This document shows, in pieces, positions 41,290-54,035 of a stretch of 64,000 bases of DNA. The notes beneath the pieces are model-generated. The model saw only the letters and a list, made by a program, of their open reading frames with translations. It was not told the DNA's origin and made no database searches. The DNA is from Streptomyces sp. JH34. GTDB taxonomy: Bacteria > Actinomycetota > Actinomycetes > Streptomycetales > Streptomycetaceae. Position 1 is the stretch's first letter; each line of letters starts with the position of its first letter. Position numbers and translations under genes: made by a program. The DNA lies in assembly GCF_029428875.1 (NCBI RefSeq), contig NZ_JAJSOO010000001.1:248001-312000 (forward strand). The letters run 5' to 3'.

Positions 41290-41306
41290 TCCGGCGGTGG
41301 CTCACG

Positions 41307-41389
41307 CCCTGCCGGCCTGACGGTCACCCCCGCCGCCGGGCCGCACGAGCCGGGCGGCGGTGGGGTGTTCTTCGGTCAGGCCGGCAGGG
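41307..41389. terminator. Large bidirectional hairpin between the AraC gene and cchI
   Basis: Outer perfect 15-bp arms, CCCTGCCGGCCTGAC (41307-41321) and GTCAGGCCGGCAGGG (41375-41389), enclose a second imperfect stem of CACCCC..GCCGCC against GGCGGC..GGGGTG. The right arm abuts the cchI stop codon. It can stop both the AraC transcript and the cchF-G-H-I transcript. Confidence 0.75.
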
Positions 41390-43090
41390 TCACCGGGCGA
41401 CGGCTCTGCAGTACTCCTCGTCGGTGGCGAGGAGGCGGCGGTGTGTGTCCTCGGCCGTGACGGCGCCGTCGTCGAGCACGAGCACACGGTCGGCGGCGTC
41501 CAGCAGGGCGGGACTGCTGGTGATCACGAGGGTGGTGCGGCCCTTGCGCAGCTTCGCGATGTTGCGCGCGATGAGCTGTTCGGTGACCGCGTCGACCGCT
41601 GTGGTCGGGTCGTGCAGGACCAGGACGTCGGAGTCGGCGGCGAGGGCGCGGGCCAGCGACAGCCGTTGGCGCTGCCCCCCGGACAGGTTCGCGCCACGAT
41701 CGCGGACACCGTGGTCGAGTCCCTCGCGGTGGAGGGCGACGACATCGGTCAGGAGGGACGCCTCCACGGCCTCGGGGACCATCGGGCTGGTCCCCGACGG
41801 ATCGATGTTCGTACGGAGGCTGCCCTCGAAGATCTCCCCGTCGTACGGGTTCACCAGGAGGTGCTCGCGGAGGGCCTCGACGGAGAGGTCCGCGATCTCC
41901 CGTCCGCCGAGCCGCACCGCCCCCTCGTAGGCCTGCGGCGGGACGTTCACGCCGAGGACCGCGGCGAGGTCCGCGCCCGCGCGCGGCTGGTAGGCGGCGA
42001 CGGCCACGAACTCCCCTGCGTGGACCGTGAACCGGAGTCCTCGCAGCGTCCCGTGGCGGACACCGTCGATCTCGAGGTCTCCGCCGGGGGCCGGGCGTTC
42101 CCGGCCCGGGGAGGTCGGTGGGGGCGCGGCGAGCACGAGGGCCATCCGGTCGGCCGAGGCGCGCGCCATCATGACGTACTTGGGCATCTCGGAGAACATC
42201 TTGAGCGGTTCCATGATGAACTGCGCCAGGCCCACGGCCATGACGAGTTCTCCGATGGTGATCCGGCCTCCGTACGCCAGCCACCCCGCCGTCAGGGTCA
42301 CGGCGGCGGCGAGCACCGCGTTGAGGGCCAGCGCGGTGCCCGCGTAGACGCCGTTCACCCGGGCCACGGTGATCGCCTGGTGCTTCGCCTCGGTGCTGAC
42401 CTTCCGGTAGGAGAGGAACGCCGCGTGGTTGCCGCCGAAGCCGTGGAGCGGGCGCAGCCCGGTGATCAGGTCGGCGACCTTGGCGCCCGCCCGTGCCACG
42501 CGGGCCTGCTGTTCACGCGTGCTGGAGCCGATGCGCCGGGACATCACGCTCAGGACCGACAGGATCCCGACGGTTCCCACGATCACCAGCAGTCCGAGCC
42601 GCAGGTCGGCCGTGCCCAGGGCGACGGACGCCACCACCACCGCGACCAGCGAGCTGATCAGCAGCGGGACCACCTCGACGATGTCGGCGGTCTGGTCGGC
42701 GTCCTCGGTGGCGATGGTCAGGACCTCGCCGGACTTGACGTCGACGTCCCTGGCCACCGGCTGGAGGCCGCAGGCCGCCACCTCGACACGCCAGCGGTGC
42801 GCCTCGGTCGTGTTGGCCTTCTGCAGCACACGCATGCCGAAGCGCCACGACAGCGACACGGTCGTGATGATGACGGCCAGGGCCGCGATCGACAGGCCGA
42901 GCGAGCCGAGGCTCCGGTCCCGCATGGTGTGCTCGACGATCAGTCCGAGCGCGATGGGGAAGGCGGTCTCCCCCGCCTGGTAGAGGCCCATGAGGACGGT
43001 CCCCCGGGCGACCGCGCCGGAGTTGCGGCGCAGGGCGGTGCGGAGGATGCCTGCGCCGGGGCGGCGGCGCTGCACGTCAGGAGTTGTCAT
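41390..43090 (-). CDS. cchI: CchI: ABC exporter half with degenerate ATPase site
   Basis: A 566-aa TMD-NBD half transporter with about six membrane segments in residues ~30-300 and an NBD from ~330. The signature [15 protein letters not shown] is intact. The Walker A position reads [10 protein letters not shown] with no Lys. Walker B reads [12 protein letters not shown] (HD instead of DE). The switch region reads LVITSSPAL with Ser for His. So it cannot hydrolyse ATP by itself and must pair with CchG. Start ATG 43090, overlapping the NRPS stop by 14 bp; an upstream in-frame start lies inside the NRPS. Probably exports coelichelin. Confidence 0.9.
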   Translation of the reverse strand: MTTPDVQRRRPGAGILRTALRRNSGAVARGTVLMGLYQAGETAFPIALGLIVEHTMRDRSLGSLGLSIAALAVIITTVSLSWRFGMRVLQKANTTEAHRWRVEVAACGLQPVARDVDVKSGEVLTIATEDADQTADIVEVVPLLISSLVAVVVASVALGTADLRLGLLVIVGTVGILSVLSVMSRRIGSSTREQQARVARAGAKVADLITGLRPLHGFGGNHAAFLSYRKVSTEAKHQAITVARVNGVYAGTALALNAVLAAAVTLTAGWLAYGGRITIGELVMAVGLAQFIMEPLKMFSEMPKYVMMARASADRMALVLAAPPPTSPGRERPAPGGDLEIDGVRHGTLRGLRFTVHAGEFVAVAAYQPRAGADLAAVLGVNVPPQAYEGAVRLGGREIADLSVEALREHLLVNPYDGEIFEGSLRTNIDPSGTSPMVPEAVEASLLTDVVALHREGLDHGVRDRGANLSGGQRQRLSLARALAADSDVLVLHDPTTAVDAVTEQLIARNIAKLRKGRTTLVITSSPALLDAADRVLVLDDGAVTAEDTHRRLLATDEEYCRAVAR

Positions 43091-46000
43091 CAAGGTGGCG
43101 GGCAATCGCTTCCGGGGTTCGAAGGGTGAGCAGATCACGGATGGTGACCACAGGACCGTACTCCCGGCGGAGCAGCCCGATGAGCCGCACCGCCAGCATG
43201 GAGTGCCCGCCGAGGGCCGCGAAGTCGCTGACCGCGCTCACCTCGTCGTCGTCCAGGTCGAGTGCCTCGGCGAAGAACTCGCAGACCGCCGTCTCCGTTC
43301 CGGTCTCCGGGCCGCGTTCGCCCACCGTGGTCAGCACGCCGAGCGGCCTGGCCTCGGGCAGGGCCTTGGTGTCGGCCTTCCCGTTCACGGTGAGGGGGAT
43401 GCCGTCGACCTGGGCGTAGTGCGTCGGGCGCAGGAAGTCCGGCAGCCCGCCGCCGACCTCGGCGGCGACCGTCGCCAAGTCGGAGCCGCTCAGCACGAGG
43501 TAGGCGGCGAGCCGGTGGGAGCCGTCGACCTGCGGGTCGGGCTGGGCGACCGCGGCGACGAACCGGACCGCCGGGTGGGTGGCGAACGCGGCCTCCACCT
43601 CGCCCAGTTCGACCCGGTGGCCCCGGATCTTGACCTGCTGGTCGGTGCGGCCGAGGTACACCAGGTTCCCGTCGGGCCGTCGGGACACCAGGTCCCCGGT
43701 GCGGTACATGCGCCCGCCGGGCTCGCCGAACGGGCACGCGACGAACCGGTCGGCGGTCTGGGCGGGCTGTCCGAGGTAGCCGCGGGCGATGCCGATGCCC
43801 GACACGTACAGCTCGCCGGGGACGCCGTCGGGAAGGGGCCGCAGCCATGGGTCGAGTACGTACACGTCGGTGTTGTCGATCGCGACGCCCACCACCGGGT
43901 CCTGGCACTCGAAGGTGCCGACGCCGAGGGTGTTGATGGTGTACTCGGTCGGCCCGTAGAGGTTGTAGCCGGCCGTTCCCTCCGTCTCCGCGAGCCGTTG
44001 CCACAGCGTGGGGGTGACGGCCTCGCCGCCGAGCAGCACCAGGGCCGGCCGCCGCGCGGGGTCGTCGAGGAGGCCTTCGGAGACGAGTTGCTGTGCGTAG
44101 GTGGGCGTCACGTTGACGACGTCGATCGCGTGCTCGGCGCAGTACGCGACCAGTCTGGGGGCGTCGCGGCGCAGTTCCTCGTCGCAGATGTGCACCTCGT
44201 GGCCGTCGGCGAGCCACAGCAGCTCCTCCCACGACATGTCGAACGCGAACGACACGGTGTGCGCGATGCGGAAGACGCGGTGGCCGTGCTGCGCGAGCAC
44301 CGGCTCGAAGATGCGGCGCTGATGGTTGATCAGCATGTTGGTGAGACCCGCGTACTCGGTGACGACGCCCTTGGGCTTCCCGGTCGATCCCGAGGTGTAG
44401 ATCGTGTACGCGGGGTGCCGCAGGCGGTCCGGGGAGTCCGGTGCGAACGTCGTGTACGGTGCGGCCTCCGGCAGGGGCCGGTCGAGTTCGACGAGGTCGC
44501 CGGTCAGTCGGGGTGACACCGAGCTGACCGTGAGGATCACGTCCGGGCGGGCTGCGTCGACGATCGCGGCGATGCGCTCGTCCGGGTGGTCGAGCTCCAG
44601 CGGCACGTAGGCGGCGCCGGCCCGCAGCACGGCGAACAGCGCGACGATCGAGTCGAGGGAACGCGGGATCGCCAGGCCCACGGTCGTCTCGGGTCCGATG
44701 CCCCGCCGGGTGAGTACGCCGGCCACCGCGCGGCTGCGGTCTCGGAGCTGGGCGAACGTCATGGCGGAACCGTGCGCGACGAGGGCGACCCGCTGCGGAT
44801 CCCGGTCGGCCGCCCGGTCGAACCGGTCGACCACGGTGTCCGTGCCGATGTCCGTGTGCGCCGAGGGCTCGGGCTCCGGACCGAGGCCGCGCAGCGCGCC
44901 GACCGGTCCGGTGGCGCGGGCCAGGTCGTCGAGCACGCGCAGGTAGTCGTCGAGGAGCCGGCGGGCGTTGCCGGTGTCGTCGTCGCGGTGCTCCAGCTTG
45001 ACGGTGAGGCGCTCGCCGGGCGTGACGACCCAGGTGAACGGGTAGTGCGTCGAGTCGTCGGCCTTCACCGAGGTGATCCCGTGCCGGGCGTTCATCTCGG
45101 CGAACGCGTCCATGTCCAGGAAGTTCTGGAGCACGAACAGGTTGTCGAACAGGCTTCCGTGCCCACTGGCCCGCTGGATCTCGCCGAGCCCCAGGTGCTC
45201 GTGCTCCATGGCCTCGACCCTGGCCGCCTGGACGGACGAGAGGTACTCCCCGACGGTGTCGCCGGGTCGTGCCCGCGTCCACATCGGGACGGTGTTGAGC
45301 AGCACGCCGACGATGTCGGACAGGCCTTCGCCCTCGCGTCCGGAGACGGTCACGCCGAACACGGCGTCGCTCCGGCCCGTGTGCGCGCCCAGCAGGAGCC
45401 CGAACGCACCGGTCAGGACCGTGTTCAGGGTGACCCCGTGGGTCCTGGCCGCCGCCCGCAGGAGGTCGGACCCTTCGACGGACAGGGTGTGCACGAGCGC
45501 ACGCGGCAGCTCTTCCGTCAGGGACGGCTCCGGTCCCGCGAGGAGGGTCGGGCCGGTGAGTCCGGCGAGGTGCCCCGCCCAGAAGCGCTCCGACACCGCG
45601 GAGTCCCTGGCGTCGAGGACGCGGGCGTAGTCCTCGAAGCCGGGTGTCGCCGGTGCCGCGTCCGGTGTCTCACCCGCAAGGACCGCACGGTAGGCGTCGA
45701 AGAGGTCGCGGAGCAGGATCTCCCGGGACCAGCCGTCCCACAGCAGCAGGTGGTAGCTCAGCAGCAGACCGTCCCGGCCGCCGGGCAGCCGTACGACGGT
45801 CATCCGGACCAGCGGCGGCTCGCCCGGGTCGAATCCGGTGTCACGGTCCCGGGCGCGCAGGGCGTCGACGTCCGCCTCCGTCAGCGCCTCGACCGTACGG
45901 ACGTCGACGCGTCGGCCCGTGGTGAGGAGCTGGACGGGGTTCCCGTCGTCGTCGGTGCCGAAGCCGGCACCGACGACGGGGTGCCGCGCGATGACGTACG

Positions 46001-49000
46001 CCATCGCCTCGGCCAGCGCGTCGGTGTCCAGTGGGCGGTCGAAGGTGAAGTAGCTCTGCGCGACGTAGTGTCCGGCGGTGCCGGCCATCTGTGCCTGGAA
46101 GAACAGGCCCCGCTGGAGCGGGGTGACGGGTGCCGTGCGCTCGGCCGTGACGGAGACCTCCGCGAGACGGTGCAGGGCGTCGCGCCAGTGCCCGGTGATC
46201 GCGTCGGGGACGCCGTCGGCGAGGGAGAAGACCGCGCGCAGGCTCCCGGTGTCGTCGGTCCACGCGTTGACCTCGACGGCGTACGGGCTGTCCTGGTCCG
46301 GCTCGGTGAGACGCAGCGCCCGGGACTCGCTGCCCCGGCCGAGGTAGTTGAAGAGCACCTGCGGTCGGGCCGTCAGCAGGGGGGCCGTCTGCGGGTTGAG
46401 GTGGCGGAGTTGGCCGTAGGTGACGTGCCCGCGCTCGTCAGGCTGGCGCTGTGCCACCTCGCGTGCCGCCGCCAGGGGGTCGGTGTGCGCGGTGAGCCGC
46501 AGGGGCGCGATGGAGGTGAACCAGCCGACCGTGCGGGAGTAGTCGTGGTGATCGAGCGCCGGGACCCGGCCGTGCCGTTCCAGCTCGACGGCGAGGTCGG
46601 TGGGCGAGGGCTGGACGTGGGTCAGGGCCGTCCTGAGCGCGCCGCACAGCAGTTCCGTCGGGCCGATACCGAGGGCGGCGGGCGCGGTACGCGTCAGCCG
46701 GTCGCTCACCTCGGGCGTCAGCACGACCGTGGTCTCGCGAGTCCCGCCGATCGCGGGCAGCAGCCGGGGAGCCCGGAGGGTGGTGACCCAGTGGTCCAGG
46801 TCGTCGGTGGCCTGGGTGGCGCGGGTGCTCAGGGCTTCGGCGTACTCGGCGTAGGACGTGGTCGGCGGGGGGAGGGTGCCCCCGCGCAGAAGGGTGTCCA
46901 GGTCGTCGAGCAGGATCAGCCAGGACACGGAGTCGACGGCGAGGTGGTGGACGGTGACCACCAGGGTCCGGCTCGGCTCCAGCCACGAGAACGCAATGAC
47001 CTCGCCGGACTCCGGGTCGAGGCGGGCGGCCGCGTCGTTCGCGACGGCCGTCGCGTCGGTGCTGTCCGTCCGCACGACGGTGACCTCGCGGGCGGGCTCG
47101 GTACGCAGCGCCCATACGCCGTGGTGCACGTGGAGCCGAAGCCGGAGCGCCGGGTGCGCGGCGACGACCTTCTCCGCCGCGCGGCCGATCTCCGCGAACC
47201 CGGTGCTCTCGGGCACCCGCACGGTTCTGGCCTGGGCGAATCCGGCCAGGGAGCCGCCCAGTTCGCGCTGGCGCAGGATGATCGGCGTGGGTGTGAGCGG
47301 CCCGTCCTCGCGGGGAGCGGGGGCGGGTGCGGCCTCGGCGGGCCGCGGTGCGCGCGAGGCGAGGTGCCCGGCGAGCGCGCGCGGTGTCCTGAACAGGAAC
47401 ACGTCGCGCGGGGCGATCGACAGGCCGAGTGCCCTGGCCCGGTTGATCACGGTGATGGCGACGATGCTGTCGCCGCCGGCCGTGAAGAAGTCGGTGTCAC
47501 CGTCGACGGCCGGGGACCCGGGCAGCGCCCCGGCGAAGATGTCGACGAGCAGGGGGAGCGCGGAGTCGCCCGGCTCCACCGGTGCGGCCTCCTGCGCGGC
47601 GCGCTCGGTCAGCGCCCCGCGGTCCAGCTTCCCGTTGACCGTCAGCGGCAGGACGTCGGCCTCGATCACCCTGCCCGGCACCATGTGGGCGGGCAGTTTC
47701 GCGGACAGGCGGTCCGGGAGGTCGTCGGGCACCCCGCCCACGACGTGCGCGACCAGGTGGTCGCCGCTCCCGGCCACCGTGACGGCCACGTCGTCGACGC
47801 CGTCGAGCTCCCTGATCGCGGACTCCACCTCGCCGAGCTCGATGCGGAACCCCTTGAGCTGTACCTGGTCGTCGGCGCGGCCGACGAACTCCAGATCCCC
47901 GTCCAGGGTGCGCCGGGCGAGGTCACCGGTGTGGTACATGCGGGAGCCGTCGCCCGCGAAGGGGTTCGCGACGAACCGGCCGGAGGTGAGCCCGGGACGG
48001 CCGAGGTAGCCGAGGGAGACCTGGTCGCCGGCGACGTAGACGGCGCCCACCCGGCCCGGGGGCACGGGCCGGAGCCGGTCGTCCAGCACGTGGGTGGCGA
48101 GGCCGGGGAGAGGGCCGCCGACGGGACTGACGTCCCGCGCGAAGTCCTCGTCGGTGAGCACCCGGTGGGTGACGTGGACGGTGGTCTCCGTGATGCCGTA
48201 CATGTTGACCAGCTCGGGCGAGGCGGTGCCGTGCCGCTCCACCCAGCCGCGGAGCCGTGCGACGTCCAGCGTCTCGCCCCCGAAGATGATCCGGCGCAGC
48301 GCGGTCGCGGGCCCGCCGGCGTGCCGGTCGGCCTCGACGAACCGGTAGAAGGCCGAGGGCGTCTGGTTGAGCACGGTCACTCCGCGCTCGCGGACGAGCC
48401 GGTGGAAGTCGACCGGGGAGCGGGTCAGTCCGTAGTCGGGGATCAGCAGTTCACCGCCGTGCGCGAGTGCGCCCCACAGCTCCCAGACCGCGAAGTCGAA
48501 GGAGTAGGAGTGGAACTGGACCCACACGTCGTGCGGGCCGAAGCCCATGTCGGGCCGCGTGTTCGTGAGCAGTGACACCACGCTCGAGTGCGGGACGACG
48601 ACGCCCTTCGGCCGGCCGGTCGATCCGGACGTGTAGATGACGTACGCGGGGTCGTGCCGGCCGGCCGCCGGCTGGCCGCCCTGCGGTTCGGCCCCCGGGG
48701 GAAGCTCCTCCCCCAGCACGAGCACCCGGGCCGAGGGCCCTGTCCCCCGGTCCAGCAGCGCCGTGAAGCGGTCCCGCTGGTCACGGTCCACGAGGACCAC
48801 CTGCGGAGCGGCGTCGGTGAGGATGTACCCGAGTCGCTCGTCCGGGTAAGCCAGGTCCAGGGGTACGTACGCTCCGCCCGCGCTGACGATCGCCACCAGG
48901 GCGACGACCTGGTCCAGGGAGCGTGGGACGGCGACGGCGACGCGGCTGCCCGGGCCGACTCCGGCCGCGCGCAGGGCCGAGGCCAGCTCGTCCTTCGCGG

Positions 49001-52000
49001 ACGCCAGTCGGCCGTAGGTCAGGGACCGGGTTCCGCCGTCCAGGGCGCAGTGGGTGACGGCGGTGGCCGCGGGGTCGCGTCCGGCCGCGGCGTCGAACAG
49101 CCCGCCCAGCGTCGTCGGAGCGAAGGGCGCGGGGCTCCGGCCGGCGTCGGGCGCCAGGTCGTCGACGAGGGCCTCCGGGCGGGTGAGCAGGCCGGTCAGG
49201 GTCCGGGTGAACGTGTCGAGGATCGCGCGGGCGCCCTTTTCACGCAGCAGGTCCCCGTCGTGGATCAGGTTGAAGCGCGCCCGGCCGTCGGGGGTGCGTT
49301 CCACGACCAGGGTCAGCGGGTAGTGGGGGGCGCCTTCGTTCACGATGCCGGTGACGACGACCTCGTCGCCGGGTCGCCGCAGTGCCTCCACGTCGGTCGC
49401 CATGTCGAAGACGACCAGGGTGTCGAACAGGGCGCCCACGCCCGCCTGGCGGGCGATCCCCGCCAGGGAGACGTGCTGGTGCGCCAGCACCGCGCTCTGG
49501 TGCTCCCGCACCGAGGCCAAGAGGTCGCGGGCCCGGGTGGTGCCGGTCCAACGCGCCCGCAGCGGGACGGTGTTGATGAACAGCCCCACCATGTCCTCGA
49601 TGCCGGGGAGTTCCGCGTCGCGGCCGGACACGGTGGAACCGAACACCACGTCCCTGCCCTGCAGGATGCCTCCCAGTGTCACGGCCCAGGCGCTGTGCAC
49701 CGCCACGCTCAGAGGCACGCCGGCCGAGCGGACCGCCGCGTCGATGTCGTACTCCGGGACCACCGCGGTGTCGGCGAACCGGTCGGAGGGGGTGTGGCCG
49801 TCGGCGACCAGGGAGGGGCCCGGCAGGCCGGCGAGCTGTTCGCGCCAGACCCGGTCGCTCTCCTCGTCGTCGAGCCCGGCGAGCCGGCGTACGTGGTCGG
49901 GGAAGCCGCCGAGCGGATACAGGCTGCCCGGTGCGTGGTACTCGGCCAGCAGGGCACGGAGCATCGGCGGGACCGACCAGCCGTCGGCGACGATGTGGTG
50001 CACGGTCTGCACCAGCACGTCGCCGCCGGGACCGCCTCGGACGAGCGTGTACCGCGTGAGCGGGCCGGTGGCCAGGTCGAACCCGGCGCGGCGGTCCCGC
50101 TCGGCGTACTCGTGGATCCCGGCTTCGGTGATTCCGGGGCGGTCCAGCGTGGTGAAGGGCGCCTCCACCCCGCTCTCCAGTACGGAGACCACCCGGCCGT
50201 CGGCGAGGGCGACGAAGCGTGCCGCCAGGTTCGGGTAGAGGGTGAGCAGCCGGGTCGCCGCCGCCGCGAGCCTGTCGGCGTCCACCTCGCCCTCCAGCGT
50301 GAGCAGTTGCTGCTCGACGTAGCTGCCCGACGGGTCGCCGTCGAAGACCGAGTGGAAGTAGAGGCCCTCCTGCAGCGGGGTCAGGGGGAGGATGTCCAGC
50401 AGTTCCGGGCCGTCCAGGGCGTCCACGTCGCCCTGGGTGAGCCGTACCAGCGGGAAGTCGCCGGGTGAGTGCCCTCCCTGGTCGAGGGCGGCCAGCCCGG
50501 TGAGGGCGTCGTGCAGGTAGCCGCAGATGGCCGCGGTGTCCTCGTCGGTGAACATTCCGTCGGGCCAGGAGACGGTGGTGACGAGCTCGTACGCGCCGTT
50601 CGAGGCGGGTTCGGCGATCACGTTGAACTCGAGGGCCCGCGGCAGGCGCATCGACGGGTCGCGCTTCTCACCAAGCTGCCCGGCGGCGCCGGCGAACTGC
50701 CAGTCCCCACCCGTGCCCGAGTCGAAGCGGCCCAGGTAGTTGAACAGCACCTGGGGGGCCGGGGTGTCGAGACCGGTGCCGGTCAGGTACCGCAGGGCGC
50801 CGTAGGGGAGCCCGTTGCCCGGCACCCGGGCGAGGTCGTCCTTGACCGCCTTGAGCGCGGCGGCCAGATACGCGGGGCCGGTGGGGTCGGCCGTCGCTCC
50901 CGGGTCCACGACCACCGGGAACAGAGTGGTGAACCATCCGAAGGTCCGGGACAGTTCGGGCTCGAAGCCGGCGCCGTCCGCCACGAACCGTGCTTCGCGG
51001 CCGTGTCCCTCGAGCTCGATGTGGGCGAAGGTCTGGTCCTGTCCGAGGTCGCGGCGCCACCGGGCGAGGGCGACGGCGAGTCCGGTCAGCAGCACGTCGT
51101 TGACGCCCGCGTGGAACTTCGCGGGTGTCTCCCCCAGCAGCGCCGCGGTGGCCTCCGGGCCCACGGTGACCGTCCGGGTGCGTTCCCGTGCGACGGTGTC
51201 GGCCTCGGACAGCGCGCGCCGGCCCACGGGGTGGTCGGCCCCGGGCAGGGGGCGCTCGAGAGCGGCACGGTCCGCCTCGAAGTCGACGCCCTCCAGCACC
51301 TGGGTCCAGCGCCGGAAGGAGGTGCCCACCGGCGGGAGCCCGATGGGCGTGCCTGCCGCGAACTGCTGCCAGGCGGTGGCCAGATCCTCCATGAGGATCC
51401 GCCAGGACACCCCGTCGACGACCACGTGGTGCACGACCACGACGAGTTCACGGGCCTCACGGCGCCAGACGGCGCGCAGCATCGCTCCGTGCTCGGGGTC
51501 GAGCCCGCCCGTGGCGAGCGCCACGCAGGCGTCGAGCGGCAGACCGCTCTCCTGCCATACCGGGGCGGTCGGGCCTGCCTCCGGGATGTCGAAGCTCCAG
51601 CGCTCGCCGCGGACCAGCCGGGCGCGCAGCATGTCGTGCCTCGCGGTGACCGCGCCGAGGATCGCGTCGAGGGCGTCGGGGGTCAGGTCCGCCGGGGTGT
51701 TCAGCACGACCGACTGCACGAAGCCGTCGATGGCGTCCGTGGTCTCGCCGAGCCACTGCACGACGGGCGATCCGACGACGGGGCCGGTCGCCACGTCGTC
51801 GTCCTGTGCCCCCGTGGAGGCGTCCTCCCGGGACACGACGGCGGCGAGCGCCCCCACGACGCTGTGGGTGAAGATCTGGCGTGCCGTGACATGGAGACCC
51901 GCGGCGCGCAGTGCGCTCAGCAGCGAGATCGCCAGGATGCTGTCCCCTCCGAGCCGGAAGAAGTCCTGGTCGGCCCCGACCTCGTCGAGTCGCAGGACGG

Positions 52001-53975
52001 TCGCGACCGCCTCGCACACCGCTCGCTCGTTCTCGGTGGAGGGCGGGACGAGGGGGCCGGCCCCGACGCGGGGCTCGGGGAGCGCCGCCCGGTCGGTCTT
52101 GCCGTTCGCGGTGAGCGGGAACTCCTTCAGCACGACGATGTGGGCGGGCACCATGTACTCCACCATGTGCTCGGCCGCCCACGCCGCGACCTCGTCCCCC
52201 CGCAGATCCTCGCTGCCGGTGGCGGGGATGACGTAGCCCACCAGGTAGGTGCCGCCCGCCGTGTTCTTCTTCGCGACGACGCAGGTGTGCCGCACGGAGG
52301 GGTGCTCGCCGAGCCCCGCCTCGACGTCCTCCGTCTCCAGCCGCATCCCGCGGATCTTGATCTGGTTGTCGGCCCGGCCGAGGAAGTCCAGCGACCCGTC
52401 CGGGGCGAACCGCGCGAGGTCACCGGTCCGGTACAGCCGGGACCCGTCCGCCGCGAAGGGGTTCGCGACGAACCGGGAGGCCGTCAGACCTGGGGCGTTG
52501 ACGTAGCCGCGCCCCAGGAGGAACCCGCCCACGTAGAGCTCGCCGCCCACCCCGACGGGGACCGGGCGCAGTTCGTCGTCGAGGACGTACAGCTGGGTGT
52601 TGGGGTTGGCCTTGCCGATCGACGTCGACAGGCGTTCCGCCTCACCCCGGTAGATGACGTGCGAGACGCCGATCGTCGTCTCGGCGGGGCCGTAGCCGTG
52701 GTACATGGGGATGTCGAGGCGGGTGCGGAAGCGTTCGTACAGCTCGGGTGTCAGCACCTCGCCGCCGCACCAGACGTGCCGCAGGCTGTCCAGCCGCCCG
52801 GAGTCGCCGGTCATCTCCAGCAGGACGTCCAGCATGGACGACACGAGGTACGTGAAGGTGACGCGCTGTTCGGACAGCACACTCAGCAGGTGCTGGGGGT
52901 CGCGTTCGCCGCCGGGGCGCAGGACGACGAGCCGGCCGCCGCGGACGAGCGGCAGGAAGATCTCGTTGACGGAGATGTCGAAGGACAGCGGTGCCTTGAA
53001 CAGTGACGCGTCGTCGTGGCCGAAGCCGAGGATCTCCTGCGACTGCCACAGCAGGCGCTCGCTGATGGCCTCGTGCCGGATCATGGCGCCCTTGGGGCGC
53101 CCTGTCGAACCGGACGTGAAGATCACGTACGCGAGGGCGGATCCGGGGACGGTGACGCCCGTGGGCCCGGTCGGGTGGGAGTGGTACCGCCAGTCGCCGA
53201 GGTCGACGGCGACGGCCGCCGGTTCGCCGTCCCGGTGCTCGCCCGAGTCGTTGAGCTGCAGCACGATACGGGCGTCCTCGACGACGACGGCCCTGCGCTC
53301 CGCGGGCCACGCCGGGTCGAGCGGCACGAACGCGCAGCCGGCCCGCAGCACCGCGAGCAGCCCGACCACCATGTCGGCGGACCGGGCGAGCGATATCCCG
53401 ACGACCTGCTCGGCGGTGAGCCCGCGTTCGATCAGGTGGTGCGCCAGCTGCGCCGAGAGCTCCGCCGTCTCCCGGTACGTCAGTGACCGGTGCTCGTCGA
53501 CGATCGCGACGGCGTCCGGCCTGGTCCGGGCCTGCTCCTGGAACAACTCGACGACGGTCGGACGGTGCCGGTCGGCCCCGGTGTCGTTCCACTCGCTCAG
53601 GGCCTTGATCCGCGCTGCCGCACCGACGGGAGCGATGGAGCCGACCGGCCGGTCCGGGAAGTCGGCCAGGTCGTCCAGCGCGAGTTGCGCGTCGGGCGGC
53701 AGCACGTCCTCGGAGGCCCGGATGCTCCGGCCGTCCGCTCCGACCTCCCAGCCGGCGGGCGCGGTGCCGCCGTCGCCGACCCACCGGAGCACGTCGGTGA
53801 ACAGGGTGGCGGGGGTGAGGTCGATGCCCTCGGGGCAGATGCCCGTCGCCCAGTAGGCCAGCCCGATGGCGCACGCCTCGGTGATCGTACGGTCGGAGTG
53901 GTCCCCGGTCCGCCTGCGTACGTCGTCCAGACTCGCGGCGGAAAGCAGCACGGTGCGAGCAGTGGGATCCGTCAT
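43077..53975 (-). CDS. cchH: CchH: trimodular coelichelin nonribosomal peptide synthetase
   Basis: 3632 aa, order A1-T1-E1-C2-A2-T2-E2-C3-A3-T3, no thioesterase. A1 core [11 protein letters not shown] is near residue 288, T1 ([12 protein letters not shown]) near 675, E1 ([10 protein letters not shown]) near 852, C2 (HHIVADG) near 1328, A2 near 1786, T2 ([12 protein letters not shown]) near 2166, E2 ([10 protein letters not shown]) near 2346, C3 near 2745, A3 near 3198, T3 ([10 protein letters not shown]) near 3593. Ten-residue codes I read: A1 DINYWGGIGK (N5-formyl-N5-hydroxyornithine), A2 DFWNIGMVHK (Thr), A3 DMENLGLINK (N5-hydroxyornithine). These are the CchH codes as I know them. E1 and E2 give D residues. 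C3 has YHLLLWDG; the catalytic second His is kept. About 130 residues precede A1 without a C domain. Three modules must build a tetrapeptide, so module 1 is used twice. Confidence 0.96.
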   Translation of the reverse strand: MTDPTARTVLLSAASLDDVRRRTGDHSDRTITEACAIGLAYWATGICPEGIDLTPATLFTDVLRWVGDGGTAPAGWEVGADGRSIRASEDVLPPDAQLALDDLADFPDRPVGSIAPVGAAARIKALSEWNDTGADRHRPTVVELFQEQARTRPDAVAIVDEHRSLTYRETAELSAQLAHHLIERGLTAEQVVGISLARSADMVVGLLAVLRAGCAFVPLDPAWPAERRAVVVEDARIVLQLNDSGEHRDGEPAAVAVDLGDWRYHSHPTGPTGVTVPGSALAYVIFTSGSTGRPKGAMIRHEAISERLLWQSQEILGFGHDDASLFKAPLSFDISVNEIFLPLVRGGRLVVLRPGGERDPQHLLSVLSEQRVTFTYLVSSMLDVLLEMTGDSGRLDSLRHVWCGGEVLTPELYERFRTRLDIPMYHGYGPAETTIGVSHVIYRGEAERLSTSIGKANPNTQLYVLDDELRPVPVGVGGELYVGGFLLGRGYVNAPGLTASRFVANPFAADGSRLYRTGDLARFAPDGSLDFLGRADNQIKIRGMRLETEDVEAGLGEHPSVRHTCVVAKKNTAGGTYLVGYVIPATGSEDLRGDEVAAWAAEHMVEYMVPAHIVVLKEFPLTANGKTDRAALPEPRVGAGPLVPPSTENERAVCEAVATVLRLDEVGADQDFFRLGGDSILAISLLSALRAAGLHVTARQIFTHSVVGALAAVVSREDASTGAQDDDVATGPVVGSPVVQWLGETTDAIDGFVQSVVLNTPADLTPDALDAILGAVTARHDMLRARLVRGERWSFDIPEAGPTAPVWQESGLPLDACVALATGGLDPEHGAMLRAVWRREARELVVVVHHVVVDGVSWRILMEDLATAWQQFAAGTPIGLPPVGTSFRRWTQVLEGVDFEADRAALERPLPGADHPVGRRALSEADTVARERTRTVTVGPEATAALLGETPAKFHAGVNDVLLTGLAVALARWRRDLGQDQTFAHIELEGHGREARFVADGAGFEPELSRTFGWFTTLFPVVVDPGATADPTGPAYLAAALKAVKDDLARVPGNGLPYGALRYLTGTGLDTPAPQVLFNYLGRFDSGTGGDWQFAGAAGQLGEKRDPSMRLPRALEFNVIAEPASNGAYELVTTVSWPDGMFTDEDTAAICGYLHDALTGLAALDQGGHSPGDFPLVRLTQGDVDALDGPELLDILPLTPLQEGLYFHSVFDGDPSGSYVEQQLLTLEGEVDADRLAAAATRLLTLYPNLAARFVALADGRVVSVLESGVEAPFTTLDRPGITEAGIHEYAERDRRAGFDLATGPLTRYTLVRGGPGGDVLVQTVHHIVADGWSVPPMLRALLAEYHAPGSLYPLGGFPDHVRRLAGLDDEESDRVWREQLAGLPGPSLVADGHTPSDRFADTAVVPEYDIDAAVRSAGVPLSVAVHSAWAVTLGGILQGRDVVFGSTVSGRDAELPGIEDMVGLFINTVPLRARWTGTTRARDLLASVREHQSAVLAHQHVSLAGIARQAGVGALFDTLVVFDMATDVEALRRPGDEVVVTGIVNEGAPHYPLTLVVERTPDGRARFNLIHDGDLLREKGARAILDTFTRTLTGLLTRPEALVDDLAPDAGRSPAPFAPTTLGGLFDAAAGRDPAATAVTHCALDGGTRSLTYGRLASAKDELASALRAAGVGPGSRVAVAVPRSLDQVVALVAIVSAGGAYVPLDLAYPDERLGYILTDAAPQVVLVDRDQRDRFTALLDRGTGPSARVLVLGEELPPGAEPQGGQPAAGRHDPAYVIYTSGSTGRPKGVVVPHSSVVSLLTNTRPDMGFGPHDVWVQFHSYSFDFAVWELWGALAHGGELLIPDYGLTRSPVDFHRLVRERGVTVLNQTPSAFYRFVEADRHAGGPATALRRIIFGGETLDVARLRGWVERHGTASPELVNMYGITETTVHVTHRVLTDEDFARDVSPVGGPLPGLATHVLDDRLRPVPPGRVGAVYVAGDQVSLGYLGRPGLTSGRFVANPFAGDGSRMYHTGDLARRTLDGDLEFVGRADDQVQLKGFRIELGEVESAIRELDGVDDVAVTVAGSGDHLVAHVVGGVPDDLPDRLSAKLPAHMVPGRVIEADVLPLTVNGKLDRGALTERAAQEAAPVEPGDSALPLLVDIFAGALPGSPAVDGDTDFFTAGGDSIVAITVINRARALGLSIAPRDVFLFRTPRALAGHLASRAPRPAEAAPAPAPREDGPLTPTPIILRQRELGGSLAGFAQARTVRVPESTGFAEIGRAAEKVVAAHPALRLRLHVHHGVWALRTEPAREVTVVRTDSTDATAVANDAAARLDPESGEVIAFSWLEPSRTLVVTVHHLAVDSVSWLILLDDLDTLLRGGTLPPPTTSYAEYAEALSTRATQATDDLDHWVTTLRAPRLLPAIGGTRETTVVLTPEVSDRLTRTAPAALGIGPTELLCGALRTALTHVQPSPTDLAVELERHGRVPALDHHDYSRTVGWFTSIAPLRLTAHTDPLAAAREVAQRQPDERGHVTYGQLRHLNPQTAPLLTARPQVLFNYLGRGSESRALRLTEPDQDSPYAVEVNAWTDDTGSLRAVFSLADGVPDAITGHWRDALHRLAEVSVTAERTAPVTPLQRGLFFQAQMAGTAGHYVAQSYFTFDRPLDTDALAEAMAYVIARHPVVGAGFGTDDDGNPVQLLTTGRRVDVRTVEALTEADVDALRARDRDTGFDPGEPPLVRMTVVRLPGGRDGLLLSYHLLLWDGWSREILLRDLFDAYRAVLAGETPDAAPATPGFEDYARVLDARDSAVSERFWAGHLAGLTGPTLLAGPEPSLTEELPRALVHTLSVEGSDLLRAAARTHGVTLNTVLTGAFGLLLGAHTGRSDAVFGVTVSGREGEGLSDIVGVLLNTVPMWTRARPGDTVGEYLSSVQAARVEAMEHEHLGLGEIQRASGHGSLFDNLFVLQNFLDMDAFAEMNARHGITSVKADDSTHYPFTWVVTPGERLTVKLEHRDDDTGNARRLLDDYLRVLDDLARATGPVGALRGLGPEPEPSAHTDIGTDTVVDRFDRAADRDPQRVALVAHGSAMTFAQLRDRSRAVAGVLTRRGIGPETTVGLAIPRSLDSIVALFAVLRAGAAYVPLELDHPDERIAAIVDAARPDVILTVSSVSPRLTGDLVELDRPLPEAAPYTTFAPDSPDRLRHPAYTIYTSGSTGKPKGVVTEYAGLTNMLINHQRRIFEPVLAQHGHRVFRIAHTVSFAFDMSWEELLWLADGHEVHICDEELRRDAPRLVAYCAEHAIDVVNVTPTYAQQLVSEGLLDDPARRPALVLLGGEAVTPTLWQRLAETEGTAGYNLYGPTEYTINTLGVGTFECQDPVVGVAIDNTDVYVLDPWLRPLPDGVPGELYVSGIGIARGYLGQPAQTADRFVACPFGEPGGRMYRTGDLVSRRPDGNLVYLGRTDQQVKIRGHRVELGEVEAAFATHPAVRFVAAVAQPDPQVDGSHRLAAYLVLSGSDLATVAAEVGGGLPDFLRPTHYAQVDGIPLTVNGKADTKALPEARPLGVLTTVGERGPETGTETAVCEFFAEALDLDDDEVSAVSDFAALGGHSMLAVRLIGLLRREYGPVVTIRDLLTLRTPEAIARHLDDNS

Positions 53976-54035
53976 CGGAGACTCGTCGTCCTTCCAGCGT
54001 ATGAGAGTGGGAGGAGTCCCAACTCGGGGGTGTGC

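Noticed and set aside
44586..48575. Very long plus-strand open frame (about 1329 codons) across the NRPS gene
   Set aside because: It is the antisense shadow of cchH. The minus strand carries clear A, C, E and T domain motifs throughout; the plus frame has no recognisable domain and is rich in Arg/Gly/Asp as shadows in GC-rich genes are.
50469..53006. Second long antisense frame (about 845 codons) over the NRPS start
   Set aside because: Same reason: complementary to A1, T1, E1 and C2 coding sequence with no domain of its own.
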